Of a stretch of DNA of 59,068 nt, positions 8,794 through 17,962 are shown piece by piece (within the stretch, counting starts at the first letter, position 1; the number at the start of each line of letters is the position of its first letter). Under the pieces are notes generated by a model, which was not told where the DNA came from, did no database searches, and was given only the letters and a program-made list of their open reading frames with translations. The position numbers and the translations under genes were made by a program. The DNA is taken from positions 74,031-133,098 of the forward strand of contig DIUL01000018.1 of assembly GCA_002422345.1 (NCBI GenBank), in the 5' to 3' direction. The DNA is from Acetobacteraceae bacterium UBA6159. Its GTDB lineage: Bacteria > Pseudomonadota > Alphaproteobacteria > Acetobacterales > Acetobacteraceae.

Positions 8794-8822
8794 TTGGCAT
8801 GGGCGAAAAAACCTGCCTACGA
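8794..8822 (+). promoter_or_regulatory. Candidate sigma-70-type promoter of the ABC importer operon
   Basis: TTGGCA (8794-8799) and CTACGA (8817-8822) stand 17 bp apart, about 45 bp upstream of the first start codon of the operon and just after the preceding terminator. The -35 box is good and the -10 box is weak. Confidence 0.4.
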
Positions 8823-8865
8823 TCCGGTTGAACGTCCGACCAAACAAAAAACATGGGAGGCATCA

Positions 8866-10509
8866 ATGGGATGCTCTGTCCTGCCAAGGGCTTGCGTAAC
8901 CGCGCTTGCACTCGTGCTGTCTGTCGCCTGGCCGGCGGTGGCACAGGACCAGAAGGGCACGTTGGTCTTCGCCGTTGAATCCCTCGCGGCCCAGACGCTT
9001 GACCCGATCCTGGAAGCCCGACCAGGCAATGCCGTCTATCAGGCTGTCATGTATGACTCGCTGGTGGGCTTCAACCTTGAAAAAGGCGGCATCGGCCCGG
9101 GTGTCGCGGACTCCTGGGAACTCGCTGCCGATGGCCTGTCATGGACTTTCAAGCTGCGACCGGGGCAGAAATTCCACAACGGCGATCCGCTGACTGCCGC
9201 GGATGTCAAGTTCAGCCTGGAACGTCAGATGGGGCCGGGATCGCTGGCCGCATCCGGCGCGACGATGCGCCGCACGTTCAAAAGCATTGATATAATCGAC
9301 GACCTGACGGTGCGTATCAACACCAACACGCCGCAGATCGGGCTGCCTCCGACGCTCAGCCGAGCGGTTGCGCCTGAAGGGGCGGTGATGCCGAAGGCGT
9401 ATATCGAGAAGGTGGGAGAGGAGGAATTCCGTCGCAAGCCAGTCGGCAGCGGTCCGTGGAAATTCCTGAAGAACGTCAAGGGCGACCGGATGGAGTTCGA
9501 GGCGATCAACTGGGCGCATGTCCGCGGCACGCCGAAGTTCAAGAACCTGACCATCCTGCTGGTTCCAGAGGAAAGCACCCGCGTCGCGATGGTGCAGACC
9601 GGAGAAGCCGGCATCGCCTCCATCGGCCCCGAAACGATGTTGAGCGCGAGCAAGGCTGGCCTGGAAGTCCTGTCGGTACCTGGCACGATGCAGGCGCTGT
9701 ATCAGTTCTGGGGCTGGTACAAGCCCGAGATGAAGGACAACCCGATCGCGAAGGCGCGCGTGCGGGAGGCGTTGTCCCTGGCAATCGACCGGCAGCAGAT
9801 CATCGATCATGTGATGAACGGGAAGGCACAGATGCCGCACCCGTTCGCGGCGTTTGGTTACACCGAATACTACAGCGCCGATCATTGGGAGAAATGGTCG
9901 AAGCAGGCCTACCGCTACGACCCCGTGATGGCGAAGAAAATCCTGACCGAGGAAGGCTATCCCAACGGCTTCCCGTTGACCTTCGCCAACACTGCCCTGC
10001 CCGGCACGCAATTCATGGTCGATATCGGCACGGCGATCGCCGACATGTGGACCAAGGTCGGCCTGAAGGTAAATCTCAAGCACTATGAATGGGGATCATT
10101 CGCGCCGCTGTCGCGTGGGGAGCAGACGCAACTGATCGGCGCCGTGTCGATGTATCGCACCGTCGGCCGACCGGATCTGCAATGGCGCTACAACGCCGCG
10201 TTCGCTCCCGAGAGCGAGCAGAAGCTCCTCGGGGACACGAAGAACTGCGATGCGACCTGCAAGGAATATACCCGCGTCCATACGGCGCTGCTGGATGAAC
10301 GCGATCCGAAGAAGCGGACGGAACTGACCGACGCAATGGTCAAGCTGATCGCGGAAAGCTGGGTCGCGGTGCCGATCATCGAGGGCATGGGCTATTATGC
10401 CGTAAACAAGAAGCTGGTGGGCGCGTTCAAGACCATCCCAGGCCGCCACGAACTCGGCGATGTATTCGAACGAATCCCCCGTGCCGATCAGGCCGCCTGG
10501 CCGAAGTAG
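8866..10509 (+). CDS. ABC transporter substrate-binding protein, family 5 (peptide/opine/nickel type)
   Basis: This periplasmic binding protein captures the solute for the importer encoded just downstream. The ATG at 8866 sits behind GGGAGG and gives 547 aa with a clear signal peptide (ALALVLSVAWPAVAQ, cleavage near AVAQ-DQ). Family 5 features include the N-terminal strand TLVFAVESLAAQTLDPI, the VADSWELAADGLSWTFKLRPG block with KFHNGDPLTAADVKFSLER, and a large C-terminal lobe. Longer upstream readings of the frame lack an SD and would bury the signal peptide. The ligand cannot be told from sequence; peptides, opines, glutathione or other organic acids are all known for this family. Confidence 0.93.
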   Translation: MGCSVLPRACVTALALVLSVAWPAVAQDQKGTLVFAVESLAAQTLDPILEARPGNAVYQAVMYDSLVGFNLEKGGIGPGVADSWELAADGLSWTFKLRPGQKFHNGDPLTAADVKFSLERQMGPGSLAASGATMRRTFKSIDIIDDLTVRINTNTPQIGLPPTLSRAVAPEGAVMPKAYIEKVGEEEFRRKPVGSGPWKFLKNVKGDRMEFEAINWAHVRGTPKFKNLTILLVPEESTRVAMVQTGEAGIASIGPETMLSASKAGLEVLSVPGTMQALYQFWGWYKPEMKDNPIAKARVREALSLAIDRQQIIDHVMNGKAQMPHPFAAFGYTEYYSADHWEKWSKQAYRYDPVMAKKILTEEGYPNGFPLTFANTALPGTQFMVDIGTAIADMWTKVGLKVNLKHYEWGSFAPLSRGEQTQLIGAVSMYRTVGRPDLQWRYNAAFAPESEQKLLGDTKNCDATCKEYTRVHTALLDERDPKKRTELTDAMVKLIAESWVAVPIIEGMGYYAVNKKLVGAFKTIPGRHELGDVFERIPRADQAAWPK

Positions 10510-10515
10510 CCATCG

Positions 10516-11433
10516 ATGCAGCGCTATATCGTCCATCGCCTTCTGCAGGGACTGGTCCTGCTGTTCATGGTGGCAACGATCGTCTTCTTCCTCGGGCGGC
10601 TGACCGGCAATCCGGTCGATCTGATGCTGCCCGAGGAAGCAACGGCCGAGGACCGTCAGGCGATGATCCAGGCATTGGGTCTGGACGGATCGGTGTATGA
10701 GCAGTTCGTCATCTTCATTACCAACGCCTTCCGCGGCGACTTGGGCATGTCGATCCGCATGCGCCAGCCGGCGGTTGATGCGTTCTTCGATCGGCTTCCC
10801 AACACGCTCGCCATCATTCCCTGGGCGCTGCTGATGGCGATGGCGATCGGCATTCCGTTGGGTGTGGTAGCTGCCCTGAACCGTGGGAATTTCATCGACC
10901 GCCTCGCTGGCGGCATCGGTGTACTGGGCATCGCAATGCCCAGCTTCTGGCTGGGGATCATCCTGATCTTCGTGTTTAGTGTCGAGCTTGGCTGGCTCCC
11001 CTCAGGCCGCATGGGTGGTCCCGAGCACTACGTCCTTCCCGTCATTACGCTCGGCGCCTTCCTCGTCGCTGGTTTCATGCGGCTGATCCGATCCAGCATG
11101 CTTGAAGTGATGGAGAGCGAATTCGTCAAGCTCGCCCGCATCAAGGGACTGAGCGAGTGGGTGGTGATCTGGAAACACTGCCTGCGGAATGCATTGATTC
11201 CGGTGCTGACTCTGTGGGGTGTTTTCGTCGGCAACCTGATCACCGGTGCGATCGTCACCGAAACGGTCTTCGCCTGGCCCGGCGTCGGGCGGTTGACGTA
11301 TGAGGCCGTGATCTATCGGGATTTCCCGCTGTTGCAGGCCGTGATCATCCTGAAGGCGATCCTGATCCTGTCGATCAATCTTCTGGTCGATATTTTATAC
11401 GCCTATGTCGATCCTCGGATCCGGTTGAGCTGA
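10516..11433 (+). CDS. ABC transporter permease, DppB/OppB-like
   Basis: This inner-membrane subunit is one half of the translocation pore. The 305-aa protein starts with the family signature MQRYIVHRLLQGLVLLFMV, has six predicted membrane helices, and contains the cytoplasmic EAA-like loop around VKLARIKGLSEWVVIWKHCLRNALIPVLT, which docks on the ATPases. It follows the binding-protein gene by six bases and precedes the second permease by about 14, so all are one transcript. Confidence 0.95.
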   Translation: MQRYIVHRLLQGLVLLFMVATIVFFLGRLTGNPVDLMLPEEATAEDRQAMIQALGLDGSVYEQFVIFITNAFRGDLGMSIRMRQPAVDAFFDRLPNTLAIIPWALLMAMAIGIPLGVVAALNRGNFIDRLAGGIGVLGIAMPSFWLGIILIFVFSVELGWLPSGRMGGPEHYVLPVITLGAFLVAGFMRLIRSSMLEVMESEFVKLARIKGLSEWVVIWKHCLRNALIPVLTLWGVFVGNLITGAIVTETVFAWPGVGRLTYEAVIYRDFPLLQAVIILKAILILSINLLVDILYAYVDPRIRLS

Positions 11434-11447
11434 GGGAACGCCGAACG

Positions 11448-12272
11448 ATGCGCCGAGCGCCGTGGATTCCGATAGTTATTATCAGTACGATGTTGGCAAT
11501 GGCGTTGTTCGCGCCATTGCTGGCGCCGTACTCTCCGATCGACCAGACGTTGCGCGACAAGCTGCTGCCGCCGTTCTGGATGGAGGGTGGCAGCACGAAG
11601 TACCTGCTTGGCACGGATGGTTTCGGACGGGATATCCTGAGCCGCCTGATCTACGGCGCGCGCGTCAGCCTTTTGGTGGCCGTGCTGGCTCTGACGGCGG
11701 GTGGCGGGATCGGCCTGACGATCGGCATCCTGGCCGGCTATCTGGGCGGGATGATCGACAATGTGCTGATGCGGCTTGTTGATGCGGCCTTCACCTTTCC
11801 GGCGATCCTGTTTGCCTTGCTGCTGGCGGTAACGATGGGCCAGGGCATGGCGACGCTGGTGATCGCGATTTCCCTGCTGCTATGGGCCAGTTTTGCCCGC
11901 GTGATCCGCGGGGAGGTGCTGGCGTTGAAGCAGCGGGACTTCGTTGCATTGGCAAAGGTACGGGGCTGCTCGTCACTACGGATCATGGCCACGCATATCC
12001 TGCCGAACGTGCTCAACACGTTCATGGTGCTGGTGACGTTGAACATCGGCGTTGTGATCGTGGCCGAGGCATCCTTGAGCTTCCTGGGTGCGGGCATTCC
12101 GCCGCCGACACCGACCTGGGGGCTGATGATCTCGGAAGGGCGCGGGCGTATCGCGAGTGCCTGGTGGGTCGCGCTGATCCCGGGTATCGCGATCACACTG
12201 CTGGTGCTGTCGGTCAATCTGTTCGGTGACTGGTTACGTGACCGGCTCGATCCCAGGCTGAGGCAGCTATGA
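11448..12272 (+). CDS. ABC transporter permease, DppC/OppC-like
   Basis: This second pore subunit has 274 aa. It opens with a membrane helix and the DppC-type segment APLLAPYSPIDQ, then LLGTDGFGRDILSRLIYGARVSL, a hallmark of the family. The EAA-type coupling loop is VALAKVRGCSSLRIMATHILPNVLNTFMV. Its stop codon overlaps the start of the first ATPase gene by four bases (ATGA), indicating translational coupling within the importer operon. Confidence 0.95.
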   Translation: MRRAPWIPIVIISTMLAMALFAPLLAPYSPIDQTLRDKLLPPFWMEGGSTKYLLGTDGFGRDILSRLIYGARVSLLVAVLALTAGGGIGLTIGILAGYLGGMIDNVLMRLVDAAFTFPAILFALLLAVTMGQGMATLVIAISLLLWASFARVIRGEVLALKQRDFVALAKVRGCSSLRIMATHILPNVLNTFMVLVTLNIGVVIVAEASLSFLGAGIPPPTPTWGLMISEGRGRIASAWWVALIPGIAITLLVLSVNLFGDWLRDRLDPRLRQL

Positions 12273-13243
12273 CCGCTGATACCATCCTGGAAGTACGCGG
12301 CCTTCGCACCTATTTCTTCCTGCGCCGCGGCGTGCTGAAGGCCGTCGATGGCGTCAGCTTCTCGCTTCGGAAGGGAGAAGTTCTGGGCCTTGTCGGAGAG
12401 TCCGGCTGCGGCAAGAGCCTGACCGCGCTATCGGTGATGCGGTTGCTACCGAAAGGATCGGCCCGCACCGTGGAAGGCCAAGTCGTGCTGGACGGCGAAG
12501 ACATCCTGACGAAGTCGCTCAACGAAATGCGTACGGTGCGTGGGCGCAAGATTTCGATGGTGCTGCAGGACCCGCAGACATCGCTCAACCCGGTGTTCAC
12601 CATCGGCAATCAGTTGCGGGAAGCGATCGTTCGTCGCTTCAAGGGATCACGTGCGGAGCTTGATCGCGAGTCCATCCAGGCATTGCGGCACGTGGAAATC
12701 GCCGCGCCGGAGCAGCGGATCGGCCAATTCCCGCATCAAATGAGCGGGGGCATGAAGCAGCGTGTCGTCGGCGCGATCGCCATTTCTGGCAAGCCGGAGG
12801 TGCTGATCGCGGATGAACCCACCACCGCGCTCGATGTCACGATCCAGTTGCAGTACTTGAAATTGCTCAAGCGCCTGCAACGGGAAACCGGGATGGCGAT
12901 CCTTTTCATCACGCATGATTTCGGCGTGGTGGCCCGGATGTGTGACCGCGTGGCGGTGATGTATGCCGGACGGATCGTGGAATGTGGGCCGGTGCGGCAG
13001 GTGTTCGATAATCCGTCCCATCCCTACACGCAGGCGCTCATCGCATCGGTCCCGAAGATGGAGGGTACGGATGGGCGGTTGCGAACGATCGAGGGCCAGC
13101 CACCATCCCTGATGAACCTGCCGGTCGGCTGCCGTTTCGCCGATCGTTGCGCCTTCGCGGATGAGCGGTGTCGGGAGGCTTACCCAGGGACCTACCAGGT
13201 GGGCGCCGATCACACGGCGGATTGCTGGAGGCTGGCGCCATGA
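12269..13243 (+). CDS. ABC transporter ATPase, DppD/OppD-like
   Basis: The 324-aa ATPase energises the importer at the inner face of the membrane. It shows Walker A GESGCGKS, the Q-loop region SMVLQDPQTSLNP, signature MSGGMKQRV, Walker B VLIADEPTTALD and switch His in ILFITHDFG. The C-terminal oligopeptide-transport extension carries a Cys cluster (GCRFADRCAFADERC), which in relatives binds an Fe-S cluster or stabilises the domain. It overlaps both neighbouring genes by four bases. Confidence 0.96.
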   Translation: MTADTILEVRGLRTYFFLRRGVLKAVDGVSFSLRKGEVLGLVGESGCGKSLTALSVMRLLPKGSARTVEGQVVLDGEDILTKSLNEMRTVRGRKISMVLQDPQTSLNPVFTIGNQLREAIVRRFKGSRAELDRESIQALRHVEIAAPEQRIGQFPHQMSGGMKQRVVGAIAISGKPEVLIADEPTTALDVTIQLQYLKLLKRLQRETGMAILFITHDFGVVARMCDRVAVMYAGRIVECGPVRQVFDNPSHPYTQALIASVPKMEGTDGRLRTIEGQPPSLMNLPVGCRFADRCAFADERCREAYPGTYQVGADHTADCWRLAP

Positions 13244-14214
13244 CGGCGGAGCCTCTGCTGCGGGTTGATAACCTCCGCAAATATTTTCCTTTCACAAAGG
13301 GCATCCTGTTCGCCAAGACGATCGGCGTGGTGAAGGCGGTTGATGACATTTCGTTCTCAATCAACGCCGGCGAGACATTGGGGTTGGTCGGCGAATCGGG
13401 ATGCGGCAAGACGACGACATCGCGGATGATTCTGAACCTGGAACAACCCAGCGGAGGAGAGATCACGCTGGGCGGAACGCCGGTACAGGGACTGCAGGGA
13501 GACGCGCTGAAGTCGTTCCGGTCTCAGGTCCAGGCGGTGTTCCAGGACCCGTGGTCATCGCTCAATCCCCGCATGACGGTTGGACGGACGATCGCTGAGT
13601 CGCTGATCGTGAATGGCTGGGGCGACAAGGCCCGGATCGCGGAACGGGTCGCCGATCTGCTGCGCCAGGTCGGTCTGCGACCGGAACAGGCCTCGCAATA
13701 TCCGCATGAATTCAGCGGTGGGCAACGGCAGCGGATTGCCCTGGCAGGCGCGCTTGCGTCACAACCAAAACTGATCGTGCTGGATGAACCGGTTTCGGCG
13801 CTCGATGTCTCGATCCGAGCGCAGATGATGAACCTGCTGAAGGACATCCAGGCCCGGGACAACGTGGCTTATCTGCTGGTCGCGCATGACCTCGCGACCG
13901 TGCGCTATATGGCTGACCAGACAATTGTCATGTATCTCGGCAAGATCGTCGAGTACGCGCCAACGAAGTCGCTGTTCGACAACGTGCAGCACCCCTACAC
14001 CAAGGCGTTGTTCTCGGCCGTGCTGCCGGCCCGCCCGGGTTCGGAGGATGAAGAGATCGAGTTGCGGGGGGAAGTTCCCTCGCCGCTGAACCCGCCCAGT
14101 GGCTGCCGATTCCACACACGATGCCCTTTTGCGATGCAGCGTTGCTCACAGGAAGAACCATTGCTACAGGAAACCGCGCCGCGCCATCTTGTTGCCTGCC
14201 ATCTGTTTGATTGA
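13240..14214 (+). CDS. ABC transporter ATPase, DppF/OppF-like
   Basis: The partner ATPase starts at the ATG that overlaps the previous stop codon (ATGA) and has 324 aa. Walker A is GESGCGKTT, the signature FSGGQRQRI, Walker B LIVLDEPVSALD and the switch His lies in YLLVAHDLATV. The C-terminal Cys-rich tail (GCRFHTRCPFAMQRC) matches that of the first ATPase. Together with the two permeases and the binding protein it completes a full type I importer. Confidence 0.95.
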   Translation: MTAEPLLRVDNLRKYFPFTKGILFAKTIGVVKAVDDISFSINAGETLGLVGESGCGKTTTSRMILNLEQPSGGEITLGGTPVQGLQGDALKSFRSQVQAVFQDPWSSLNPRMTVGRTIAESLIVNGWGDKARIAERVADLLRQVGLRPEQASQYPHEFSGGQRQRIALAGALASQPKLIVLDEPVSALDVSIRAQMMNLLKDIQARDNVAYLLVAHDLATVRYMADQTIVMYLGKIVEYAPTKSLFDNVQHPYTKALFSAVLPARPGSEDEEIELRGEVPSPLNPPSGCRFHTRCPFAMQRCSQEEPLLQETAPRHLVACHLFD

Positions 14215-14228
14215 CGGAGAGGTTTGTC

Positions 14229-15446
14229 ATGACCGCACCCCATGGACCGTTGCAAGGCGTCAAGGTCGTTGCGTGTTCGACCGCGCAGGCAGGCACCGTG
14301 CCCTATATGCTGATGGCTGATCTTGGCGCCGAGGTCATCAAGATCGAGGTGCCGGAAGGCGGTGACAACTCCCGCGGCACGTCGATCCTGCCAGGCATGC
14401 CCAGCACCTACTTCGAAACGAACAACCGCGGCGTCAAAAGCGTGACGCTGAATTTGAAGGCGAAGGAGGGACAGGAAATCCTCCGCCGGCTTGTGGCCGA
14501 GGCCGATATTTTCGGACAGAACTTCCGCCCGGGGGCCGCCGAGAAGAACGGGTTCGGCTATGAGGACCTGAAGAAGATCAACCCGCGCCTGGTCTACATG
14601 TCCATCTCCGGCTACGGGCCGAACGGACCGAACGCCGACCTGCCTGGCACGGACTCCATGGCGCAGGCGCTGGGTGGAATCGCCGAGGCCTATTCCAATC
14701 CCGGCGACCCATTGCGGACCGGCATCGTATCCGTTGCCGATGAAACCTGTGCGATCCTTGCCTTTGGCGGCGCGCTGGCGGCACTGACCCATGCGCGAGC
14801 GACCGGTGTTGGCCAGAAGGTGGATTGCTCCCTGCTCGGCGGGCAAATCCGGCTGATGGGCTGGACGCTGACCACCACGATGTGGCGCAACGAAAATCCT
14901 GTCACCGGGCAGGCGCGGATCACGGGCACGGCATCCCGCCCGGGCATGAGCGCCAGTTTCAACGATCGCGGCGGCAAGCCGCTGGTCTTCCAGTTGAACG
15001 GCGCGCGCCACTGGAAACAGGCGATGGAAGCACTGGGTTTCTACGGCGCCCTTGAAAAGGCGGGCTTCGGCGACCTTGGCGTGATCATCGACTCCGCCGA
15101 AAAGCGCGAAACCCTTTTGCGCCTTCTCGACACACTCTTCGCGACCGGATCACGCGACGACTGGGTCACGCGCCTGCGGAAGGCGGATATCGTTTCGGCA
15201 CCGATCAACACATTGCTGGAGGCATCAAACGATCCGGACGTCCTCGCCAACGGCTACGTCACCGAGATCGACTATCCGGAGCACGGCAAGCGTCTGAAAG
15301 TGCATGGCACGCCGTGGCAGTTTTCGGAAACCCCCGCGAAGATCGGCGTGTCACCGAAGCTGGGCGAGCATAATGACGAACTGCTCGCCCGCGCCGGCTA
15401 CAGCGCCGCCGAAATCCAGGCTTTCCGAGACAGCAAGGTGATCTGA
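14229..15446 (+). CDS. CaiB/BaiF family (family III) CoA-transferase
   Basis: These enzymes move CoA between acyl-CoA and carboxylic acids in the cytoplasm. The ATG at 14229 follows GGAGAGG and gives 405 aa. Family blocks are GVKVVACSTAQAGTVPYMLMADLGAEVIKIE, a NNRGVKSVTLNLK stretch, and FGQNFRPGAAEKNGFGYEDL followed by LVYMSISGYGPNGP and a TDSMAQALGG-type stretch with the Asp expected as active-site nucleophile. It ends 7 bases before the convergent GFA gene and starts 14 bases after the importer ATPase. The importer's solute, or something made from it, is probably a carboxylic acid activated with CoA. That link is inference from the operon. Confidence 0.92.
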   Translation: MTAPHGPLQGVKVVACSTAQAGTVPYMLMADLGAEVIKIEVPEGGDNSRGTSILPGMPSTYFETNNRGVKSVTLNLKAKEGQEILRRLVAEADIFGQNFRPGAAEKNGFGYEDLKKINPRLVYMSISGYGPNGPNADLPGTDSMAQALGGIAEAYSNPGDPLRTGIVSVADETCAILAFGGALAALTHARATGVGQKVDCSLLGGQIRLMGWTLTTTMWRNENPVTGQARITGTASRPGMSASFNDRGGKPLVFQLNGARHWKQAMEALGFYGALEKAGFGDLGVIIDSAEKRETLLRLLDTLFATGSRDDWVTRLRKADIVSAPINTLLEASNDPDVLANGYVTEIDYPEHGKRLKVHGTPWQFSETPAKIGVSPKLGEHNDELLARAGYSAAEIQAFRDSKVI

Positions 15447-15453
15447 ACGGCGG

Positions 15454-15861
15454 TCAGGCTGGCATCTTCGGGCAGCTCTGCATGTCGCTATCCAGTTTCA
15501 CCCAGGGCTGGGCGCTGTCGCAGTAGATCTGCATCGTCGGCTTGACCCAGGATGGATCGTCGAGTGTCCCGACATTGATCATGATCAGGCCCTCCAGGAT
15601 GTCAGCCCAATGCGTGACGGACGTTCCGCACTCAGGACAGAAGGCGCGATGGGTCGACTTGCCTGAATCGCCGACGGAGTCAAAGACCTTTGTCTTGCCT
15701 GTCATGCTCAGCGCCGGCATCGGCACGGCGATCACCACGGAAAACGCGCTGCCGGTTTCCTTCTGGCAGTTGTGGCAATGGCAAAGCCCGGTGAAGACCG
15801 GGTCGGCATCCGCGGCGTAACTGACGGACCCGCAGCGGCAGCTTCCCTTCATCAACGGCAT
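15454..15861 (-). CDS. GFA family zinc protein
   Basis: The 135-aa protein belongs to the family once called glutathione-dependent formaldehyde-activating enzymes. Its zinc ligands are visible as CRCG near the N terminus, CHCHNCQKETGSAF, and CPECGTSVTH in the middle. The ATG at 15861 follows GGAGGGA. The catalytic claim for the family is disputed, so I give only the fold. It is divergent from a zinc alcohol dehydrogenase, so a shared role in aldehyde or alcohol metabolism is plausible but unproved. Confidence 0.9.
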   Translation of the reverse strand: MPLMKGSCRCGSVSYAADADPVFTGLCHCHNCQKETGSAFSVVIAVPMPALSMTGKTKVFDSVGDSGKSTHRAFCPECGTSVTHWADILEGLIMINVGTLDDPSWVKPTMQIYCDSAQPWVKLDSDMQSCPKMPA

Positions 15862-15943
15862 GGTTCCCTCCATCTTTTGAACAACGTGGAACATAACATG
15901 AACTCGCCAAGGGATGCTACACTTTCGTCGGAGGAACCACCCG

Positions 15944-17041
15944 ATGCCGCAAGCCAAAGCCGCCGTGTTGCGCCAGACCAATGCACCGATGACGATCGAG
16001 ACCCTCGATGTCGGTCCGGTCGCGCCCGGTGACGTCCTGGTCCGCGTCCGCGCCGCGAGCCTGTGCCACACGGACCTGGAAGCGATCGAGGGCGCGCTGG
16101 CCGTGCAACTCCCCGCTGTCCTGGGCCATGAAGCCGCCGGCGAGGTCGTGGAACTTGGCGCCGGCGTCAGTGAACTTGGGATCGGTGACCGCGTTGTACT
16201 GTCCTGGAACCCGCATTGCGGCGGTTGCTTCTATTGTGAACGCGCGCAACCAATCCTGTGCCGGCAGTTCCTCGCCAACGGACCCAAGGCGTTTCATTTC
16301 GATGGCAGGCCACGCCTCGCCTGCGACGCAGTACCTGTCCATCAACTAATGTATCTCGGCGGGTTCTCGGAGTACGTGATCGTGCCCGCACAGAGCGCGG
16401 TGCGCGTGCCCGACACCATGCCGTTCGACCGCGCGGCCCTGATCGGCTGTGGCGTCATGACAGGCGTCGGGGCGGCAACACGGATCGCGCAACTCCGCTG
16501 GGGCGATGTCGCGATGGTCATCGGCTGCGGCGCCGTCGGACTATCCGCCGTCCAGGGCTGCGTCCTTGCCGGTGCCGGCACGATCATCGCCGTCGATCCA
16601 AACCCTGCCCGCCGGCAACTCGCCCAGGCGATCGGCGCCACACATGCCTGCGATCCGGCCGAAGCAGCCGACCTTGCGCGATCACTGACGGATGGCCGGG
16701 GCGCCGATGTGGTGCTGGAAGCCGCGGGAGCACAAGCCGGCTTCCGCCTCTCCGTCGGGGCCGTCCGCCCCGGCGGCCAGGTCGTATGGCTCGGCAAAGT
16801 CGCCGTAAACGACGACGTCGCATTCCGCTGGGGCAGCCTGATGCAGGAAAAACGGATCACCCGATCCTCCTACGGCGGCGCGAAGCCACAGACCGACTTT
16901 CCGATGCTCGCGCGGGCCTATCTGGACGGAAAGTTGAAACTGGATGAAATGATCTCGGCGCGCATCCCTCTTGAGCAGATCAATGAAGGGTTCGCGGGGC
17001 TCAAGCGTGGTGAAACCGTGCGCAGCGTGGTGATGTTCTGA
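15944..17041 (+). CDS. Zinc-dependent alcohol dehydrogenase (medium-chain)
   Basis: This cytoplasmic MDR enzyme (365 aa) oxidises an alcohol or reduces an aldehyde with NAD(P). Catalytic zinc ligands lie in SLCHTDLEAIEG and GHEAAGEVVELG, and the structural zinc site reads CGGCFYCERAQPILC with four Cys. The nucleotide-binding motif is GCGAVGLSAVQG, followed by IIAVDPNPAR, where the Asp suggests NAD. The layout resembles the class III/aryl-alcohol dehydrogenase branch. The ATG at 15944 is preceded by GGAGGA. The next gene starts on its stop codon, so the two are coupled. Confidence 0.94.
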   Translation: MPQAKAAVLRQTNAPMTIETLDVGPVAPGDVLVRVRAASLCHTDLEAIEGALAVQLPAVLGHEAAGEVVELGAGVSELGIGDRVVLSWNPHCGGCFYCERAQPILCRQFLANGPKAFHFDGRPRLACDAVPVHQLMYLGGFSEYVIVPAQSAVRVPDTMPFDRAALIGCGVMTGVGAATRIAQLRWGDVAMVIGCGAVGLSAVQGCVLAGAGTIIAVDPNPARRQLAQAIGATHACDPAEAADLARSLTDGRGADVVLEAAGAQAGFRLSVGAVRPGGQVVWLGKVAVNDDVAFRWGSLMQEKRITRSSYGGAKPQTDFPMLARAYLDGKLKLDEMISARIPLEQINEGFAGLKRGETVRSVVMF

Positions 17042-17325
17042 TGAAGATTTATGAAGGCGGGCGCAGCCTGGATGGCGCCGTGGTCACGGTTGATGATCAG
17101 CCCTTGAACCCCAGGTTCGACCTGAAGAAGTTCAGCCCGGCTGGTTTCGAATGGACCTATGAAGGCGACGGGCCGAGACAACTCGCGCTTGCGATCCTGG
17201 CCGATCACCTCGGCGATCCGACCCGCGCCCTGGCACTGACCGAGCGTTTCATGATCGAAGTCGTTGCCGAACTCGACAACGCCTGGCGACTGACCTCGGA
17301 AGAAATTGACGCCGCGCTGACATGA
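17041..17325 (+). CDS. DUF6166 family small protein
   Basis: This 94-aa soluble protein matches the DUF6166 pattern as I remember it: an N-terminal IYEGGR strand, PLNPRFDLKKFSPAGFEW, and the core GDGPRQLALAILADHLGD followed by a C-terminal helix. The function is unknown. Its ATG shares a base with the stop codon of the alcohol dehydrogenase, and its own stop overlaps the next start by four bases. Translation of the three genes is therefore linked. Confidence 0.85.
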   Translation: MKIYEGGRSLDGAVVTVDDQPLNPRFDLKKFSPAGFEWTYEGDGPRQLALAILADHLGDPTRALALTERFMIEVVAELDNAWRLTSEEIDAALT

Positions 17326-17864
17326 CAGGCACGGTCGTTTCGGTCAGCGCCGCTCGTGGCCACGGCTTCAGCAAGAAGCCGCAGATGTGGATCAGGCTGG
17401 TCACTGGCCTGGGCGTGGATGGCGACGCCCACGCTGGTCGCACGGTCAAGCACCGCTCACGCGTCGCGCGTGATGCGTCGCAACCCAACCTGCGGCAGGT
17501 CCACCTGATCCACGCCGAACTCTTCGACGAACTCGCGGCCAGGGACTTCGCCATCGGCCCGGGTGATATCGGAGAGAACGTGCTGACCCGCGGCATCGAC
17601 CTGCTGGGGCTTTCCACTGGCACTCGGCTGCATCTGGGCGCAACGGCGATCGTCGAGGTCACGGGCCTCAGAAACCCCTGTCTCCAACTGGATCGGTTTC
17701 AACCTGGCCTGATGGCCGCGGTGCTGGACCGCGCAGCCGATGGCGGATTGATCCGCAAAGCCGGGATCATGGGGATCGTGTTGGCGGACGGCGATGTTCG
17801 CCCCGGCGATGCCATAACGGCCACGCCACCGCCTGGTCCGCACCGGCCCCTGGGACCTGTTTAG
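17322..17864 (+). CDS. MOSC domain protein
   Basis: The 180-aa protein carries a MOSC fold, related to the C-terminal domain of molybdenum cofactor sulfurase. Such stand-alone proteins are thought to handle activated sulfur or molybdenum-cofactor-bound substrates. Visible blocks are GLGVDGDAHAG, QVHLIHAELFDEL, GPGDIGENVLTRGIDL and VTGLRNPCLQLD, whose Cys is the conserved family residue. It starts inside the previous stop codon (ATGA). The MOSC class is firm; the substrate is not known. Confidence 0.9.
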   Translation: MTGTVVSVSAARGHGFSKKPQMWIRLVTGLGVDGDAHAGRTVKHRSRVARDASQPNLRQVHLIHAELFDELAARDFAIGPGDIGENVLTRGIDLLGLSTGTRLHLGATAIVEVTGLRNPCLQLDRFQPGLMAAVLDRAADGGLIRKAGIMGIVLADGDVRPGDAITATPPPGPHRPLGPV

Positions 17865-17962
17865 GGCTCATATTACAAGTACAACACAATATTTCACACG
17901 CCAATGCAATAAACGATGCTACGATCCAAGCACGGCGCCTTCGCGCCAGGGGAGAGATCAGT

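Noticed and set aside
8794..8816. A sigma-54 promoter before the importer operon (GG and GC pairs in the right general order)
   Set aside because: The spacing between GG and GC is 17 bases instead of 10; a weak sigma-70 promoter fits better.
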